DNA from: an archaeon
GTDB lineage: Archaea; B1Sed10-29; JAJSAI01
Direction: 5' to 3'
DNA length: 64,000 nt
Assembly: GCA_024274695.1 (NCBI GenBank)
Contig: JAJSAI010000019.1
Span: 1 to 64,000 of the forward strand
Part shown: one piece after another, positions 41,014 to 50,018 of the stretch
Layout of the letters: every line of letters starts with the position of its first letter
Numbering within the stretch: position 1 is the first letter of the stretch
Program-made: the position numbers and the translations under genes
The notes under the pieces: generated by a model
Seen by the model: only the letters and a program-made list of their open reading frames with translations
Database searches by the model: none
What the model was told of the DNA's origin: nothing

Positions 41014-42354
41014 ATGCCCGTAGTAAAACTGTTTTCTGTGACCGGGCGCGAAGGCCCTGGCCCGGAAGAAACCTCCGCCTTCGGGGCCCTCGGCTGCTTT
41101 GAACAAGACGACTCGTTCTCGTTGTACCAGAAGCTAGCAGGGGACCAGAAGAAGGTAAAAGGGGTGCTCAAGAATTCTGCGGGCAGGGGCCACGGGTCGG
41201 TACAGGACCAGAACCTGTTCATATTCAGCATCCGGGATCTGTCCAGGGCGGCGACACTGCAGTTGTGCCTGCCCCAGTACCTGATGCACCTGCAACAATC
41301 CCTCAGGAGGGCCAACGCGGACAGAGGCTTCCACGTCCCAGAAGGCATGAGCAGGGAGTCCACAGAACTCATGTCAGACGCCTTCAGGCTCTACGAGAAA
41401 ATGAAGGAAGAAGGGATCCCGGGAGAAGACGCGAGGTACATACTCCCTTTGTACACTAAGACGAACATCCAGACCGCGGGTAACGCCAGAGAACTTTCCC
41501 ACCTGTTCTGGATGACAGAACACTCTGACGCGCCCTCTGAAGTAAAAGCAGTCGTGAGGAGCATGCGCACGTTAGCTGAAGAGATCGCGCCGAACCTTTT
41601 CAGGGACTGGGGGTACAACTACGAGGCCCTCGCGTGGTACCCTTCAGCACAGCTCTACTCAGACAATCCAGTCATGGACGAGATCGTGCGCAGAAAAGGA
41701 GCAGGGGGAGTAAGGCTCGTGGAGTACGATATTCCCGAGGAGCAGGTGAGCAGGGCAGTGCTGGAAAGGGACGAGGCAATACTCTCTGTCTTAAAGCACT
41801 CTCACAACGGGGGCAGCGTGCAAGGGTTTCTGGCCAGGATGTCCCTGGCCGCGTTCCACCAGGCGATAAGACAGAGGACCTGGGACCAGGCCGTTGAATC
41901 GGTCTTCTCTGCAGCAGAGAGAGGAGAGCTGATCATACCCAGGACAGTCCGGGCGAGAGGCTTTGAGAGGGAGTTCACTGAGCTTGCCAGGAGCATGCTG
42001 ATAGCATACCGTGAGGAAAAGGAAAGAATAGGAAGGCATGACGCGATAGGAGTGGTGCCGCACGCGCTCGCCCTGTACGACCTGATACACGTTAACGGAT
42101 GGAACGCGATACACTCCATAGGAAAGAGAACGTGCATGGAAGCCCAGTGGGAGATAAGAGAAATCGCGGCAGGGATTTCCAGGATCATAAAAGAAAAGAA
42201 CCCTGCGATAGGCAGGTGGTCAGAGCCCCAGGGGGTGGTCTACGGGTACTGCCCTGAAAGAAACCCCTGCGGCTACTGCGAGAAAGTGTTGGACAACAGG
42301 GGAAAAAAGAGAGGTGGAGGGGAAGAGAGTGAGCCTGAAGGAATTAGACCCTGA
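41014..42354 (+). CDS. tandem ThyX-like (flavin-dependent thymidylate synthase) protein
   Basis: The 446-residue protein has two ThyX-like halves. The first (about 1-230) has [20 protein letters not shown], then LPQ-x7-S where ThyX has RHR-x7-S, and keeps [15 protein letters not shown] and GNARELSH. The second (about 245-425) has [20 protein letters not shown], a near-canonical RQR-x7-S, and [12 protein letters not shown]. ThyX makes dTMP from dUMP using FAD and methylene-folate. Here the motifs are split between halves, so activity is uncertain. SHMT, which makes the methylene donor, is directly downstream and overlaps by 26 bases. Confidence 0.75.
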   Translation: MPVVKLFSVTGREGPGPEETSAFGALGCFEQDDSFSLYQKLAGDQKKVKGVLKNSAGRGHGSVQDQNLFIFSIRDLSRAATLQLCLPQYLMHLQQSLRRANADRGFHVPEGMSRESTELMSDAFRLYEKMKEEGIPGEDARYILPLYTKTNIQTAGNARELSHLFWMTEHSDAPSEVKAVVRSMRTLAEEIAPNLFRDWGYNYEALAWYPSAQLYSDNPVMDEIVRRKGAGGVRLVEYDIPEEQVSRAVLERDEAILSVLKHSHNGGSVQGFLARMSLAAFHQAIRQRTWDQAVESVFSAAERGELIIPRTVRARGFEREFTELARSMLIAYREEKERIGRHDAIGVVPHALALYDLIHVNGWNAIHSIGKRTCMEAQWEIREIAAGISRIIKEKNPAIGRWSEPQGVVYGYCPERNPCGYCEKVLDNRGKKRGGGEESEPEGIRP

Positions 42355-43576
42355 ACTCGCAGGAGTGCTTCAAAAAGAGCTCGAGAGGCAGAGGAACACC
42401 GTGGAGCTAATAGCATCTGAAAACTTTGTCCCTGAAGAGATCCTACTCGTGATGGGCTCGGTCCCGACAAACAAGTACGCGGAAGGATACCCCGGCAGAA
42501 GATACTACGGGGGAAACCAGTACATTGACGAGATAGAGCGGCTCGCGATAGAACGGGCGAAACAGTTGTTCGGGGCAGAGCACGCTAACGTGCAGCCCCT
42601 CTCAGGATGCCCGGCAAACCTGGCCGCGTACGCTGCTTTCCTGGAGCCGGGAGACAAGATACTTGGAATGAGCCTCGCGTCAGGAGGTCACCTGAGCCAC
42701 GGCTACAAGATGAGCATCACCGGAAAATACTACAGGGGGATCGCGTACGACGTTGATCCTGAAACAGAAACTCTTGACTATGACGCAATACTAGAACAGG
42801 CCAGGAGAGAAAAGCCGAGGATGATAGTGTGCGGGGCCAGCGCTTATCCCAGGATAATAGACTTCAAGGCATTCAAGGAAATCGCTGATGACGTGGGCGC
42901 GTACCTGATGGCTGACATCGCGCACATCGCTGGCCTTGTAGCCGCAGGCTTGCACCCCAGCCCGGTCCCCTACTGTGACGTGGTCACCACGACCACTCAC
43001 AAGACTCTCAAGGGCCCGAGAAGCGGTCTTATAATGTGCAAGCAAGAGCACGCCAAGAAAATAGACAGGGCCGTTTTCCCAATGCTGCAAGGAGGACCTC
43101 ACGAGCACACGATAGCCGCGAAAGCCCTTTGCTTCAAGCTCGCCATGCGGCCGGAGTTCAAAGAATACCAAGCACAGGTTGTGAAGAATGCTAAGGCGAT
43201 GGCAGAAGTGTTCCTGGACCACGGTTACCGGCTGGTCACAGGAGGCACGGACAACCACCTGCTGCTCGTGGACGTGGCCCAAAAAGGAATAGGGGGAAAA
43301 CAAGCGCAGGACGCTCTTGAAGAGGTTGGAATAACAGTGAACAAGAACATGATCCCCTTTGACAAGCGAAAACCAGTGGACCCGAGTGGGATAAGAATCG
43401 GGACGCCCGCGATAACAACAAGAGGCATGAAAGAAGACGCGGCAGCCAGGATTGCAGAACTGGTGGTAAAGGTCTTGGAGAACGTTGATGACGCGAGCGT
43501 GAAAGAAAGGGTCGCGGGGGAAGTTAGAGAACTGCTAGAGGAATACCCCCTGTACCCTGGCTTGTCCTACGCGTGA
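42329..43576 (+). CDS. glyA: serine hydroxymethyltransferase
   Basis: The 415-residue protein has [12 protein letters not shown], the tetrahydropterin-site [13 protein letters not shown], and the PLP lysine in [14 protein letters not shown] (about 223-236). It converts serine to glycine and provides methylene-tetrahydropterin. I use GTG 42329, giving the family start [11 protein letters not shown] with GGAGGGG upstream; GTG 42314 is in frame. Overlap with the thyX-like gene links it to thymidylate synthesis. Confidence 0.95.
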   Translation: MSLKELDPELAGVLQKELERQRNTVELIASENFVPEEILLVMGSVPTNKYAEGYPGRRYYGGNQYIDEIERLAIERAKQLFGAEHANVQPLSGCPANLAAYAAFLEPGDKILGMSLASGGHLSHGYKMSITGKYYRGIAYDVDPETETLDYDAILEQARREKPRMIVCGASAYPRIIDFKAFKEIADDVGAYLMADIAHIAGLVAAGLHPSPVPYCDVVTTTTHKTLKGPRSGLIMCKQEHAKKIDRAVFPMLQGGPHEHTIAAKALCFKLAMRPEFKEYQAQVVKNAKAMAEVFLDHGYRLVTGGTDNHLLLVDVAQKGIGGKQAQDALEEVGITVNKNMIPFDKRKPVDPSGIRIGTPAITTRGMKEDAAARIAELVVKVLENVDDASVKERVAGEVRELLEEYPLYPGLSYA

Positions 43577-43588
43577 ACAGCGGAAGCA

Positions 43589-44824
43589 CTATTCCCAGAA
43601 CCCCTTCACTTTTTCCAGAACCTCCTGCTCGTCCACTCCAAGAACCCTCTCACCATCGTACGCTATTCTCCCGTTGACCATGGTCATGACAACGTCAGAC
43701 CCTGACCCAGAGTACACGAGGTTCGAGAGCGCATCGTGCACCGGCTGCATGTGCGGTTTCTTCAAACTAACCAGAACAAGGTCGGCCAGAGCCCCTTCAA
43801 AAATTCCTGCATCCAGGCCCAGGGTCCTGTACGCGTTCTCAGTAGCCATCTTGAAAACCTGCTCTGCCTTAAGGCAGGAGGGGTCCTTGTGAAGCGCCTT
43901 TTGCAGGAAAAGGGCTGTTCTCATCTCCTGCACCATGTCAAGGTTATTGTTGCTGGCGCACCCGTCAGTCCCGAGGGTCACGTTCACTCCTTCCCTCAGG
44001 TACTCCACCACGGGCGCGACCCCGCTCCCGAGCTTGGCATTGCTCTCGGGATTGTGCGAGACACTAGCCCCAGCCTCTTTCAATAGCCCGATCTCCTGGT
44101 CAGTCACCCAGACCCCGTGGGCGATCATGGTCCTGTTGTCCAGGACTCCTATCGCGTGCAGGTACTCCACGGGCCTCATGCCCGTCTTCTCCATGAACTC
44201 CTTGACCTCTGTCATGTTCTCCGCCGCGTGTATCTGCAGGAGAAGACCGCGCTCCTCAGCAAACTCCTTCGCTCTAACGAGTTCTTCTTCGCTACACCCG
44301 TAAACCGAGTGAGGCGTGACGATCACCCTCGCGAGTTCCGTAGCGTTATCCAGGAGGCTCTTCACCCTGTCAAGAGTCCTGTCCACAGGCTCCATGACCC
44401 CAAGGATCCCTTCTCCTGCCCATACCCTGATCCCTGTTTTTTCGCTGGCCTGCATGACCTTATCCTCATGAAAGTACATGTCAACAAATCCAGTGGTCCC
44501 GCTCCTGAGCATTTCAACGCAGGCGAGCAGGGTGTTCCAGTAAACGAATTCAGGATTAACCTTTTCTTTTTCAGCGGGCCATATGTGGCCTTCAAGCCAC
44601 TCCTGCAGGGGCAGGTCGTCGGCTATTCCCCTGAACCCTGTCATGGCCGCGTGAGTGTGAGTGTTCACGAGCCCTGGGATGAGCAGGCAGCCTCTCCCGT
44701 CAACCACGTGCTCGTGTTCTCCGCTTATCCTCCTGCCGATCTCAGCAATCCTGTTCCCTATCACGCTCACGTCCGCCTTTTCTCCCCACGGGAGCGCAAC
44801 ATCCTTTATGAGAACGCTCGTCAT
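43589..44824 (-). CDS. mtaD: amidohydrolase: methylthioadenosine/S-adenosylhomocysteine deaminase type (MtaD)
   Basis: The 411-residue protein has the metal ligands VNTHTHAAMTGF (about 54-65), LQIHAAENMTE (about 197-207), a later His and LGTDGCASNNNLDM (about 281-294). These fit the archaeal MtaD/DadD deaminases, which act on adenosyl compounds after methylation and polyamine reactions. It overlaps the AMMECR1 gene upstream by 4 bases. Confidence 0.9.
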   Translation of the reverse strand: MTSVLIKDVALPWGEKADVSVIGNRIAEIGRRISGEHEHVVDGRGCLLIPGLVNTHTHAAMTGFRGIADDLPLQEWLEGHIWPAEKEKVNPEFVYWNTLLACVEMLRSGTTGFVDMYFHEDKVMQASEKTGIRVWAGEGILGVMEPVDRTLDRVKSLLDNATELARVIVTPHSVYGCSEEELVRAKEFAEERGLLLQIHAAENMTEVKEFMEKTGMRPVEYLHAIGVLDNRTMIAHGVWVTDQEIGLLKEAGASVSHNPESNAKLGSGVAPVVEYLREGVNVTLGTDGCASNNNLDMVQEMRTALFLQKALHKDPSCLKAEQVFKMATENAYRTLGLDAGIFEGALADLVLVSLKKPHMQPVHDALSNLVYSGSGSDVVMTMVNGRIAYDGERVLGVDEQEVLEKVKGFWE

Positions 44825-45399
44825 CCTACCTCCTCCTCAACTACTTTCCCCCCAGGCTCCTCTTCTGAGAACACCTGGGCAGTGAAAAGGTAGACCATCG
44901 TGTCAAAGTCCTTCCACGCGCTCGCCTCAATCCCTGCCTTCAGGCATGCGTCCGACAAGAACTCCTCAGGACCGAGATCGTACTCCACCGCTACTTGGGG
45001 GAGGAGCAGTCCAGAATATTGGCCCTTCCTGATTATTATCCCATGCTTTCCTATGACAACATGCTCCGGCCTTTCCTCTGGCCTGCAGTCAAGCCGCTTT
45101 GGTTCTGAGAGCACGCTTACTTCTACCACTATCTTGTCCAGCTCGTCAGGGGATACTGGGAAGAACCGGGGGTCTTCAAAAGCCGCTGCCCGCGCGGCCT
45201 CTCTGACCGCTTCCCCCAAGGGCTTCACAGGGTAAGGGAATCCTATGCACCCCCTCAGGGTTTTGTCAGGGAAAGAGTAGAGTGTCACGAACACCCCCTT
45301 CTTCTCCTTCAAGAACTCGTCACGATGTTCTCTTTCTTCTCCTTTTATGGCTTCTCTGGCCATTCTGACCAGCAGAGCTCCCTGCTCCAGTGACAGCAT
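44821..45399 (-). CDS. AMMECR1 family protein
   Basis: The 192-residue protein has the family signature TLRGCIGFPYP (about 48-58) and AAAFEDPRFFPVSPDEL, and is of normal length. The role is unknown; in archaea it sometimes accompanies MEMO-like or radical SAM proteins. GTTTTAAAAGG centred about 25 bp upstream of ATG 45399 suggests a leaderless start. It is the first gene of an operon with mtaD. Confidence 0.92.
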   Translation of the reverse strand: MLSLEQGALLVRMAREAIKGEEREHRDEFLKEKKGVFVTLYSFPDKTLRGCIGFPYPVKPLGEAVREAARAAAFEDPRFFPVSPDELDKIVVEVSVLSEPKRLDCRPEERPEHVVIGKHGIIIRKGQYSGLLLPQVAVEYDLGPEEFLSDACLKAGIEASAWKDFDTMVYLFTAQVFSEEEPGGKVVEEEVG

Positions 45400-45494
45400 G
45401 AATACACTACCCCCGACTGTTTTAAAAGGTTAACCAGGTCAAACCCTCACCGTTTTGCGAAAGATTATATCAGCACCAGGCAAGACAGGGTATC

Positions 45495-47780
45495 ATGAGC
45501 GCTCTCGCCTACACGGTCCTCGCGCTACTGGCTGTTAACAGCCTGTTCTCTGTTTCGGACTACTACGCGCGGGTCACGACCCTGAAGACTCCTGAAAACA
45601 TTCCTGCTGCTGTCATGCAGTACTCCATGCCCGGGAAAGAGTACTACCTCTCCTCCCTTAGGACCGCGTGGGAGAAGGCAGCTGACGCCAAGAGAGAAGC
45701 GGGAAACATGTTAGAAGTGTACATAAAGGAATCTCTTTCTAACCTCGCCTTTTCCAGCTACTGCCGGTCCAAGCTCTCCGAGGTATACGGTTATGCCGGG
45801 TCAGCGTTCTACGCGACGGTCTCGCTCTTGGAAAGGGACGCCGCGGTCCTGAGGGACGCGGGCGTGGAAAACCCCAAGTACTCGGGCAGGGCCAGGCCAG
45901 TGTATCTCAGCCTGCTCCAGGCGGTCAGCGCGGTAGAGCATCCTGACAACCTCTCCTCGTCAGAATCGTCCCGCAGGATAAGGGAAGGGCTGAAGGCAGG
46001 AAACTCAGACTACTTCAACGCGCTCGTAGGATACCCTGACGGTCTCTTCAGGGTAATGCTTGACGAGCACAGGATGTTCCTGCTGGCCCTTGACTACCTT
46101 GACGCTGAGTACAAACAAGCGCTAGCAGAAGTGGAGTACAGGAACAGGCTACTGTCCTACAGGGCGAGAGAGTACGAGGCCAACAGGCTGGACGAGGTGG
46201 CGTGGAACAGGATCAGGCTAAGGGGAGGGATACTGTCCGGGGAAAGCTCTCCGGAGAACCCTGCCAGAGCATACCAGACCGCTAGGGAGTGGTCCCTGAA
46301 AACAACCGCTGTCACTGGCTCTGCTAGGGCGCTGTACTCAGCCGGAAGAAAGGCTGACGCCATAGTCCTGCTGCACGATCACTGCCTGGAAACAGAAAAG
46401 GTGATACGCGCTCTTGAGGGCGCGGTGGAAGCGGCCCGCGCGGTTGAAGAACAACTGCACCGCAGAGCGGTTAAGGCGTTTTCAAGCGCTTCAAGAGAGA
46501 GCGCGGGGTACTCGCTGGCGGAAAAAGCCTGTTCAGAGCAGAGTCCTCTTCTGGGAGAAAGCATCCTCCTCTTACAGAAGTGCATCCGCTTGTCCGAGAA
46601 GACAAGAGAACCTGACCCTTCCTCGCTTGAGGGGGAAGAACTGGCGGATAACCTTTCAAGACTTGCCTGGGACAAGTACTACCAGCTGGAACAGTACCTT
46701 GACGATCCTGTCTTCCTGGACAGGATCAGGACAAGCCTTCAGCTGTTGGACGCGTCGTCGGACGATCCGCTGCAGGCCGCTGCAGGATACCAGAAGCTCG
46801 TGCTGGAAATGGATGAGAAGCGCGCGGGGCTTGAGTCAGAGTATTCCGTGGTGCTGGAGAGCAGGGTGCTGGATTGCGGGAAGGAACAGGAAGTGAACGC
46901 CACAGTGTACTTCTCAGGCCCGCGCACCAGCGTTTACAGGGCAAGGGTCTTTCTCCCTGAACGAGTAGCGTTCCCTGACGGGTCAAAAAGCAAGATACTG
47001 TCTTCAGAAAACCAGTCCCTGAAGATCCCTGTGCACGTGTCCCCTGAATGCGTCAAGGTTTCTGAAGAACAGGTGAAGGCTGACGATACAAGGGTGTACT
47101 ACGAGGAAGAGTGGAAGGTGAGATCCCCTCTGCCCGTGAGGCTTGCTGACGGGACGGTGACAGCGTCCCTCGCGAAGGTGCTCGTGTCACGCCCCTCGTG
47201 GCTGGTGGTGGGCAGGAAAGAACAGGGCAGCATGCTCGTGCTCACAGTCTTCAACCCAGGAGACACTCTGAAGAACGTGGTCCTGTCAGCAGACACTACC
47301 CGGGAAGTGGAGGAGTGCAGCTCCTGCATACTCAGGCAGGGGAAAGTTCTTTTCTTCATTCCATTAGTCCGCGGAGGAGAGAAAAAAGTGCTGGAGGCCA
47401 GGCTCTCGGGGAACAGGACAAACGCCCTTTCCGAAAGTGTTCCCGAAGAACAGGAGGACTACAAGAACACTCTGCTGCTAGGACCCTTGAACACGAGCGG
47501 TTACAACGCCTTCATAGAGTCACGCGTGTTCGCTCCAGCGGCAGACGCTGGGAGCGAGGGCACGAACATCACTCTACAGGGTGAGGGCAAGAAAGACATT
47601 GTCCAGAGAAGAAACGTGTTGAAACCAGTCTCCCTGGAGGCACGTGAGGCCAGAGAACCTGACGAGCGTTCTAGCGGCAACTCCTACAAGTACTACGTGA
47701 TACCCCTTGGTTTTGCTGTGCTTTCGTTCATGCTCCTGAAGAGGAAGCCCGCGAGGAAGAAGATTGGGAGGGTCATATGA
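45495..47780 (+). CDS. large membrane-anchored extracellular protein, unknown
   Basis: The 761-residue protein begins with a signal anchor (SALAYTVLALLAVNSLFSV, 2-20) and ends with one membrane segment (VIPLGFAVLSFMLL, about 735-748) plus a basic tail. Between them lie a long helical region (about 40-450) and two beta-rich domains (about 455-560 and 570-650) with CARDB-like features such as LVLTVFNPGDTLKNVVLSAD. Several Cys and N-x-S/T sites fit an extracellular place. No family recognised. GATTATATC centred 28 bp upstream supports the start; a 67-residue gene overlaps its stop by 4 bases. Confidence 0.75.
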   Translation: MSALAYTVLALLAVNSLFSVSDYYARVTTLKTPENIPAAVMQYSMPGKEYYLSSLRTAWEKAADAKREAGNMLEVYIKESLSNLAFSSYCRSKLSEVYGYAGSAFYATVSLLERDAAVLRDAGVENPKYSGRARPVYLSLLQAVSAVEHPDNLSSSESSRRIREGLKAGNSDYFNALVGYPDGLFRVMLDEHRMFLLALDYLDAEYKQALAEVEYRNRLLSYRAREYEANRLDEVAWNRIRLRGGILSGESSPENPARAYQTAREWSLKTTAVTGSARALYSAGRKADAIVLLHDHCLETEKVIRALEGAVEAARAVEEQLHRRAVKAFSSASRESAGYSLAEKACSEQSPLLGESILLLQKCIRLSEKTREPDPSSLEGEELADNLSRLAWDKYYQLEQYLDDPVFLDRIRTSLQLLDASSDDPLQAAAGYQKLVLEMDEKRAGLESEYSVVLESRVLDCGKEQEVNATVYFSGPRTSVYRARVFLPERVAFPDGSKSKILSSENQSLKIPVHVSPECVKVSEEQVKADDTRVYYEEEWKVRSPLPVRLADGTVTASLAKVLVSRPSWLVVGRKEQGSMLVLTVFNPGDTLKNVVLSADTTREVEECSSCILRQGKVLFFIPLVRGGEKKVLEARLSGNRTNALSESVPEEQEDYKNTLLLGPLNTSGYNAFIESRVFAPAADAGSEGTNITLQGEGKKDIVQRRNVLKPVSLEAREAREPDERSSGNSYKYYVIPLGFAVLSFMLLKRKPARKKIGRVI

Positions 47781-47980
47781 ACACCATAGTGCAAGTGCTC
47801 GGGGAGAACGTGCTGACTGTTCTCTGGGACGAGGAAAGAAAAGAGTACGCCCCTATTTCTAACGGCAGGAGAAGAGTTTTTATGGACAAGCAGGAGCTCC
47901 AGAGAACGCTTGCAGAGTCATGTGGTGAGGAGGCGGCGGAGATTGTTTTACATTATCTTGAAGACAGTGGTGTACTTTAG
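47777..47980 (+). CDS. small protein, unknown
   Basis: The 67-residue soluble protein (starts MNTIVQVLGENVLTVLWDEE) is translationally coupled to the large membrane-anchored protein by a 4-base overlap, so it probably works with or regulates it. It may form a small strand-rich N-terminus and two helices. No family recognised. Confidence 0.6.
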   Translation: MNTIVQVLGENVLTVLWDEERKEYAPISNGRRRVFMDKQELQRTLAESCGEEAAEIVLHYLEDSGVL

Positions 47981-48054
47981 GGTGATGGGCCTCAGTCCTC
48001 CTGTCAGGCTGGTGAGAATTAATCTCTTAAACCTGCCTCTCCTTTAGAGTAGAT

Positions 48055-48432
48055 ATGAAAGGTCTTACTCCCGTGGTCTCGGTTGTTCTCATAATAGGGA
48101 TGATGGTCGTCGCCTCCGTGGCGTTCTACTACTGGATAATGCCGTACACCGGAAAAAAGGCGACCCCTGAAACAACGTACTACTCCATGCATGTTGAATC
48201 GTGCAACCGGAGCCACATAACAGTCCGGAACACAGGGCTCCCGAGGTTCCATGACGCGAACGTTTCAGTCTATGATTCAACAGGGTCCAAGGTCGCCTGG
48301 TTTTATATTGACAGCCTGAACACGAGCGAGTCAAAATCCTTCCAGCTGAACCAGTCGCTCGAGCTCGGGCAAGAGTACACCCTCAGGTACGAGAAGATCC
48401 CGGGAGTCACGTTCGTGTGCAACGAGTACTAG
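48055..48432 (+). CDS. archaeal type IV pilin-like protein
   Basis: The 125-residue protein starts with a class III signal-like sequence: MKGLTPVVSVVLIIGMMVVA. A short charged stretch, G-L-T-P and a hydrophobic helix are typical of archaeal pilins and related DUF1628 proteins, processed by PibD. A beta-rich extracellular part follows (about 40-125) with N-glycosylation sites and two Cys. It may form a pilus or a surface anchor. A CTCTTAAAC box centred 26-27 bp upstream supports the start. Its end overlaps the convergent AK6 gene by 4 bases. Confidence 0.75.
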   Translation: MKGLTPVVSVVLIIGMMVVASVAFYYWIMPYTGKKATPETTYYSMHVESCNRSHITVRNTGLPRFHDANVSVYDSTGSKVAWFYIDSLNTSESKSFQLNQSLELGQEYTLRYEKIPGVTFVCNEY

Positions 48433-48953
48433 GCTCTTTCAAGAATCCAGTCAGAAAAATCAACACGCTCTTTCTTCCTTTTCTTCCCTTCTGCTATTCT
48501 GGCGCATTCCTCCACCACTTCCTCCACTGTTTTTCCTGTGGTGTCCACCTGGAAGACCCTCTTGCTCCCGTACTCCTCAATCGCTCTGATGGTGCAGTAG
48601 TCCAGGGCTTCTGCCTCCGCGTTCTCAAGAACCTTTTTCTTGCTGTACCCTCTTCCAGAAATCCTCTTCATGAGCTCCTCAGGATGGGCTCTCAGCACGA
48701 TAACGATAGAATCAGGCAGTCTCACCTCGCACGCTATGTGCCCTTCTATTATCACGTCCTCCTCTTTTGACAGTTCTTTCCTAAGCCTTTTCAGGTCTAC
48801 CACGAGCTCTCCTTCATGCGTTCCTGTGTAAAGCTTTTTTTTCTTGATGTACTCTGTAAGGTGGATTACTGGTTTTTTCAGACGCTTCCCAAGCTCTTCA
48901 GCGACAGTCGTTTTCCCGGTCCCAGGGGATCCTGTGATCACAAGCCTTTTCAT
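48429..48953 (-). CDS. AK6/Fap7-like adenylate kinase
   Basis: The 174-residue P-loop kinase has GSPGTGKTT (about 8-16) and a lid region with RGYSKKKVLENAEAEALDYC, typical of AK6/Fap7 proteins. These act as adenylate kinases and in maturation of the small ribosomal subunit RNA. ATG 48953 is 28 bp from TTTAAA (48979-48984), predicting a leaderless start. Confidence 0.9.
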   Translation of the reverse strand: MKRLVITGSPGTGKTTVAEELGKRLKKPVIHLTEYIKKKKLYTGTHEGELVVDLKRLRKELSKEEDVIIEGHIACEVRLPDSIVIVLRAHPEELMKRISGRGYSKKKVLENAEAEALDYCTIRAIEEYGSKRVFQVDTTGKTVEEVVEECARIAEGKKRKKERVDFSDWILERA

Positions 48954-49008
48954 CCAGTATGCTACTCTCTTCTCATTATTTAAAACGGTTCCCAGGAGAA
49001 TCAGGTTT

Positions 49009-49067
49009 TGGGAGGATCCTTCTTGTGAAAGGATCCTCCAGGGTTAGGTGAGCCTCTCCTCTTTTTT
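49009..49067 (+). ncRNA. candidate small RNA: perfect 11-bp hairpin followed by a T-run
   Basis: GGAGGATCCTT (49011-49021) and AAGGATCCTCC (49029-49039) form a perfect 11-bp stem around a 7-base loop. The palindromic TTTAAA at 48979-48984, used by the divergent AK6 gene, would place a plus-strand start near 49009, right at the hairpin. A T6 run at 49062-49067 could end transcription. No protein is encoded here. The gap 48954-49191 holds this and otherwise AT-rich DNA only. Confidence 0.35.
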
Positions 49068-49191
49068 GGCAGCATATACTGACGCTGATCTGGTATAAAA
49101 ATTTTACTATCCACAAAACACGATAATGAAAAAATGTTTACTTTTTGACGCTTAATTTTTAATCCTGTTCATTTTGAGGGTGTTTTTTTGT

Positions 49192-49929
49192 TCAAAAGTA
49201 TTTTTCGAGTTTCGCCTGTTTCTGGCGGGAGTTGGCGACCTTGGTGGTACTGCCCACCTCGTACTCTATCTTCTTGTACTCCATGCCTTCCTTTTCCAGG
49301 AACCTTTTCGCGTGGGCTGTAATGTCAGGAGCGCACAGGATACCCCTTACCCTGGAGCCCTTTCTCTTCCTGACCTCTTCCACGTACCTCTTCAGTTGTG
49401 AGACCGCGTTAAGCCCTGCCTTTCTTCTCTTGACCTCTATCAGCACGGTGTTGCCCTGCGCGTCCTCCGCCCAAATATCCACCATGCCCTTCGGGAGGAT
49501 CCCCTCTCTTTTTACTGGCCTGAGCCCCTCTTCTATCACGCTCAGGTCCTGGGCGAGGGCGTCAGAAAGATGGGACTCTACCCCCACGACACAGGACCTC
49601 TGACGGTCCCTCAGGTCAAGAACGTGTAGTGCTATTATCCTGGAAAATGATACTGAGAGGACCTCCCCCTTGTTCCTCCCTGTTATTGTGATCTTCTCCC
49701 CGTCATAGTCCGTTGTGAACACTGTCCCTGTCTTCTGATAATTCACTGGAGGGGTCTTGAACGGCTGATGCACCAGGAACGTCCCGTCAGGCTTTATTAT
49801 CACGATCCTCTCTCCAGGACCGAGCTTTGAAGCAGCCCTCCCGGCGTACGAGACCGTGCACTCTCCCACTATTATTATCGTCTTCTTCTGCTCCAGCCCC
49901 CTGTCTATGTCCCTCTTGCTTGAAAGCAT
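49192..49929 (-). CDS. nucS: NucS/EndoMS mismatch endonuclease
   Basis: The 245-residue protein has the NucS order: N-terminal beta domain (IIIVGECTVSYAGRAASKLGPGER, about 18-41), then the RecB-like nuclease with GMVDIWAED and LIEVKRRKAGLNAV (about 147-176). The C-terminus QAKLEKYF resembles a PCNA-binding PIP box. NucS cuts both strands at mismatches or branched DNA. ATG 49929 is preceded by a TATA-like TTTTATACC at about 49955-49963. Confidence 0.92.
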   Translation of the reverse strand: MLSSKRDIDRGLEQKKTIIIVGECTVSYAGRAASKLGPGERIVIIKPDGTFLVHQPFKTPPVNYQKTGTVFTTDYDGEKITITGRNKGEVLSVSFSRIIALHVLDLRDRQRSCVVGVESHLSDALAQDLSVIEEGLRPVKREGILPKGMVDIWAEDAQGNTVLIEVKRRKAGLNAVSQLKRYVEEVRKRKGSRVRGILCAPDITAHAKRFLEKEGMEYKKIEYEVGSTTKVANSRQKQAKLEKYF

Positions 49930-50018
49930 TAGACTCTTCTTCCTCTCGGGTGGTATAAAAAAGCAGGGGCGAAAAGGTTAAAAAACACCCGGCCGGAATT
50001 CTTCAAGGGTGTTGTTTT

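Noticed and set aside
43674-44893. Plus-strand frames opposite mtaD and AMMECR1
   Set aside because: Shadows of two conserved minus-strand enzymes; no domains or ribosome sites.
49126-49155. Nine-codon frame after a TATA-like GGTATAAAA near 49093
   Set aside because: Too short to support as a gene; nothing links it to a function.
49978-50012. AACACCC ... GGGTGTT inverted repeat as a terminator or operator
   Set aside because: Only 7 bp, and the right arm overlaps the presumed ribosome site AGGGTG; similar GGGTGTT sequences occur before 60400 and near 49178, so it is probably a shared leader motif.
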